Assembly (NCBI GenBank): GCA_902788035.1
Contig: CADAIL010000005.1
Coordinates: forward strand, 110,291-153,222
Reading direction: 5' to 3'
DNA: 42,932 nt
DNA from: an uncultured Lachnospiraceae bacterium
GTDB taxonomy: Bacteria > Bacillota > Clostridia > Lachnospirales > Lachnospiraceae
The notes below the pieces were generated by a model. The model made no database searches, had not been told where the DNA came from, and was given only the letters and a program-made list of their open reading frames with translations. Positions within the stretch are counted from its first letter, which is position 1. Every line of letters starts with the position of its first letter. A program made the translations under genes and the position numbers. This document shows, one piece after another, positions 41,522-42,932 of the stretch.

Positions 41522-42088
41522 TCACCCCCGCTCTATAAACCGCTCCGTCTCCTGCATGATCTCATAAAGTTCCTTCATATCTGTGAATATATCTCCGCTC
41601 TCCAGCGAATGGTTCGCGTGCGGAATCAATGAGCAGGGAATCCCCCGACTTTCGCAGATGCCGCAGATGCGGCTCTTCTCCTTACCGACCCAGGGATCCG
41701 CGTCGCCCGTAAATGCGATAGCATCTCCAAAGTCAAAGGCAAAGGTCTCCTCCAGCGGAGTATAGAGGACCATCCTGATCCTGTCCCGTGCCGGACTTTC
41801 CGAAGCGATCTTAGCCGCGACCGCGGTCCCGATGCTCTTTCCGATGAATACAATATTGTCATAGTCACAGAGGTCAGTGCCGGACAGCTTATCTTCCGCC
41901 TGCTCCTGCGCAATCCGGAACGACTGCTCCATCCTGCCCCGGTCACCCATAATTTTCGGCGGAAAACCTTTGTAGTCCATGATCAGAATATAGAAGCCAT
42001 GGGTTGCCGCGATCCGTCTGCTGAAATACATGAGAGGCTTGTCGGCTGTGTAGCCTATGCCCGGGAAAAAGACTGCCAGTTTTTTCAT
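41522..42088 (-). CDS. Small alpha/beta-hydrolase family protein
   Basis: A 188-aa soluble protein with a compact alpha/beta-hydrolase pattern. The N terminus is LAVFFPGIGYTADKPLMYF; the nucleophile elbow is VFIGKSIGTAVA (serine in GKSIG). An acid in FTGDADPWV and a histidine in HANHSLE complete a possible triad. Substrate unknown; the family includes esterases and dienelactone hydrolases. Longer frames start at 42217, inside the tRNA-Lys gene, or at 42100; GGAGG five bases before ATG 42088 marks the start. The stop codon abuts unit F. Confidence 0.82.
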   Translation of the reverse strand: MKKLAVFFPGIGYTADKPLMYFSRRIAATHGFYILIMDYKGFPPKIMGDRGRMEQSFRIAQEQAEDKLSGTDLCDYDNIVFIGKSIGTAVAAKIASESPARDRIRMVLYTPLEETFAFDFGDAIAFTGDADPWVGKEKSRICGICESRGIPCSLIPHANHSLESGDIFTDMKELYEIMQETERFIERG

Positions 42089-42140
42089 TTGATCCTCCAT
42101 CTTAGATTTCTTCAAATTGTCATCAGATTTTTTCAAAAAA

Positions 42141-42175
42141 CAAAAATCCGGAAACACCTTCATGGTATTTCCGGA
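42141..42175 (-). terminator. Terminator of the tRNA operon
   Basis: TCCGGAAA (42147-42154) pairs perfectly with TTTCCGGA (42168-42175), and an ACC/GGT extends the stem. On the minus strand TTTTTGTTTTTT follows. Confidence 0.88.
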
Positions 42176-42187
42176 AATAATTTCTCG

Positions 42188-42260
42188 TGAAGCATCGGGG
42201 ACTCGAACCCCGGACAACTTGATTAAAAGTCAAGTGCTCTACCACCTGAGCTAATGCTCC
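42188..42260 (-). tRNA. tRNA-Lys (anticodon TTT)
   Basis: It folds as a cloverleaf. The acceptor stem is GGAGCAT/ATGCTTC with one G-T pair, the anticodon loop is CTTTTAA, and the T loop is GTTCGAGTC. The discriminator is A and CCA is not encoded. It is the last of six tRNA genes. Confidence 0.95.
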
Positions 42261-42264
42261 AAAG

Positions 42265-42336
42265 CTGGGCTAGTTGGATTCGAACCAACGAATGCAGCAG
42301 TCAAAGTGCTGTGCCTTACCCCTTGGCGATAGCCCA
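42265..42336 (-). tRNA. tRNA-Gln (anticodon TTG)
   Basis: The acceptor stem TGGGCTA/TAGCCCA, anticodon stem CAGCA/TGCTG with loop CTTTGAC, and T loop GTTCGAATC fit a cloverleaf. CCA is not encoded. It is the fifth gene of the operon. Confidence 0.95.
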
Positions 42337-42372
42337 TCAATCACCAAAGTTCTGCAGAACTTTGCTGCCAAA

Positions 42373-42447
<75 letters not shown>

Positions 42448-42453
42448 ATACGA

Positions 42454-42527
42454 CGTGCCTGAAGAGACTCGAACTCCCGACACACGGCTTAGAAGGCCGT
42501 TGCTCTATCCAGCTGAGCTACAGGCAC
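42454..42527 (-). tRNA. tRNA-Arg (anticodon TCT)
   Basis: The acceptor stem is GTGCCTG/CAGGCAC, the anticodon stem ACGGC/GCCGT with loop CTTCTAA. The discriminator is G. It reads AGA/AGG. It is the third gene of the operon. Confidence 0.95.
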
Positions 42528-42557
42528 ATAGCCGCTAGACGCCTCGTATGAGACGAA

Positions 42558-42628
42558 AGCGGGTGATGGGAATCGAACCCACATGTCCAGCTTGGAAGGC
42601 TGGTGTTCTACCACTGAACTACACCCGC
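42558..42628 (-). tRNA. tRNA-Gly (anticodon TCC)
   Basis: The acceptor stem is GCGGGTG/CACCCGC, the anticodon stem CCAGC/GCTGG with loop CTTCCAA, and the discriminator T, as usual for bacterial tRNA-Gly. It is the second gene of the operon. Confidence 0.96.
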
Positions 42629-42655
42629 AAACGAAGTATAAATATAAAACTTAAA

Positions 42656-42730
42656 TCGGGGTGACAGGATTCGAACCTGCGGCTTCCTGGTCCCAAACCA
42701 GGCGCTCTAGCCAAGCTGAGCCACACCCCG
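42656..42730 (-). tRNA. tRNA-Pro (anticodon TGG)
   Basis: The acceptor stem is CGGGGTG/CACCCCG, the anticodon stem CCTGG/CCAGG with loop TTTGGGA, and the discriminator A. The first gene of the operon, 39 bp after the -10 box. Confidence 0.96.
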
Positions 42731-42769
42731 TCGCCTCGGCGTTATATTGCTCTCGCACAACGCTTGATT

Positions 42770-42798
42770 ATTATATTAAAAACATTTTGTTTTGTCAA
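42770..42798 (-). promoter_or_regulatory. tRNA operon promoter
   Basis: On the minus strand TTGACA (42793-42798) and TATAAT (42770-42775) are both exact consensus boxes, 17 bp apart. Confidence 0.9.
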
Positions 42799-42853
42799 CA
42801 GGGTTTTTCAGTTTTTAATAATTTGTTTGAAGGGCTGAAGTGAAAAGTTTATT

Positions 42854-42932
42854 TCCACTCTGAAGGGGGTGAAGTGGATTTTAGTCTTTCACCAAATTCC
42901 ACTTACACAAATGTGGCATTTAGTCTTACACT
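42854..42932. repeat. Short inverted and direct repeats at the window edge
   Basis: TCCACT at 42854-42859 and 42898-42903 can each pair with AGTGGA at 42873-42878. GTGGATTTTAGTCTT and GTGGCATTTAGTCTT form a direct repeat at 42874 and 42913. The pattern runs into the window end, so it may belong to a longer element. Confidence 0.45.

Noticed and set aside
42100..42217. N-terminal extension of the alpha/beta hydrolase
   Set aside because: It overlaps the tRNA-Lys gene and its terminator; GGAGG before 42088 marks the start.

Overview
The window looks like chromosomal DNA of a Gram-positive anaerobe of the class Clostridia, most like a Lachnospiraceae relative. The evidence is moderate GC, strong GGAGG-type ribosome binding sites, consensus sigma-A promoters, a PFL-activating enzyme, an HPr with lysine at position 46, and the order rho-rpmE-DUF1385-prmC-prfA. 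The species cannot be named from this sequence. There is no phage, plasmid, CRISPR array or intact transposase gene. The accessory content lies in the intergenic DNA, which carries several families of inverted-repeat elements.

Layout. 1-2245: a voltage-gated-type K+ channel and a HAD phosphatase, both on the minus strand. 2246-3437: a gene-free block holding a ~290-bp imperfect palindrome and three tandem copies of a 193-bp hairpin element (family I). 3438-6342: a GH2 glycosidase and holA (+). 6414-7605: a PFL-activating enzyme and an overlapping chelatase-like ORF (-), behind a consensus promoter with a DtxR-like palindrome. 7835-10043: rpsT, a nitroreductase and degV (-). 10409-11194: a DUF1295 membrane protein (+). 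11318-17320: one minus-strand operon, comEA-response regulator-histidine kinase-GerMN lipoprotein-comEC. 17728-21185: argJ-argB-argD (-), divergent from argG (+, 21734-22963) across a shared ArgR-type control region. 23095-25135: three overlapping genes for zinc-ribbon/membrane proteins of unknown role (-). 25290-29536: fruR-fruK-fruA and ptsH (-). 30016-41106: a long minus-strand housekeeping run, trkA-trkH-rho-rpmE-DUF1385-prmC-prfA-nucleotidyltransferase-TPR lipoprotein-hflX. 41522-42088: a small alpha/beta hydrolase. 42188-42730: six tRNA genes (Pro, Gly, Arg, His, Gln, Lys in transcription order) with a consensus promoter and a terminator.

How the genes work together. FruA imports and phosphorylates fructose, FruK makes fructose-1,6-bisphosphate, FruR probably senses the pathway, and HPr supplies phosphate. 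ArgJ, ArgB, ArgD and ArgG cover four steps of arginine synthesis; argC, argF and argH are not in the window. TrkA and TrkH form a K+ uptake system, and the first gene is a separate K+ channel. ComEA and ComEC are DNA-uptake proteins flanking a two-component system and a GerMN lipoprotein.

The most unusual content is family I: six units of 193 or 198 bp with 16-bp terminal inverted repeats and a nested stem structure in which both arms have changed together between copies. Each lies at the edge of a transcription unit, three of them just upstream of a recognisable promoter. A second family (family II) sits in the argJ leader, in part downstream of argG, and between fruR and hflX.
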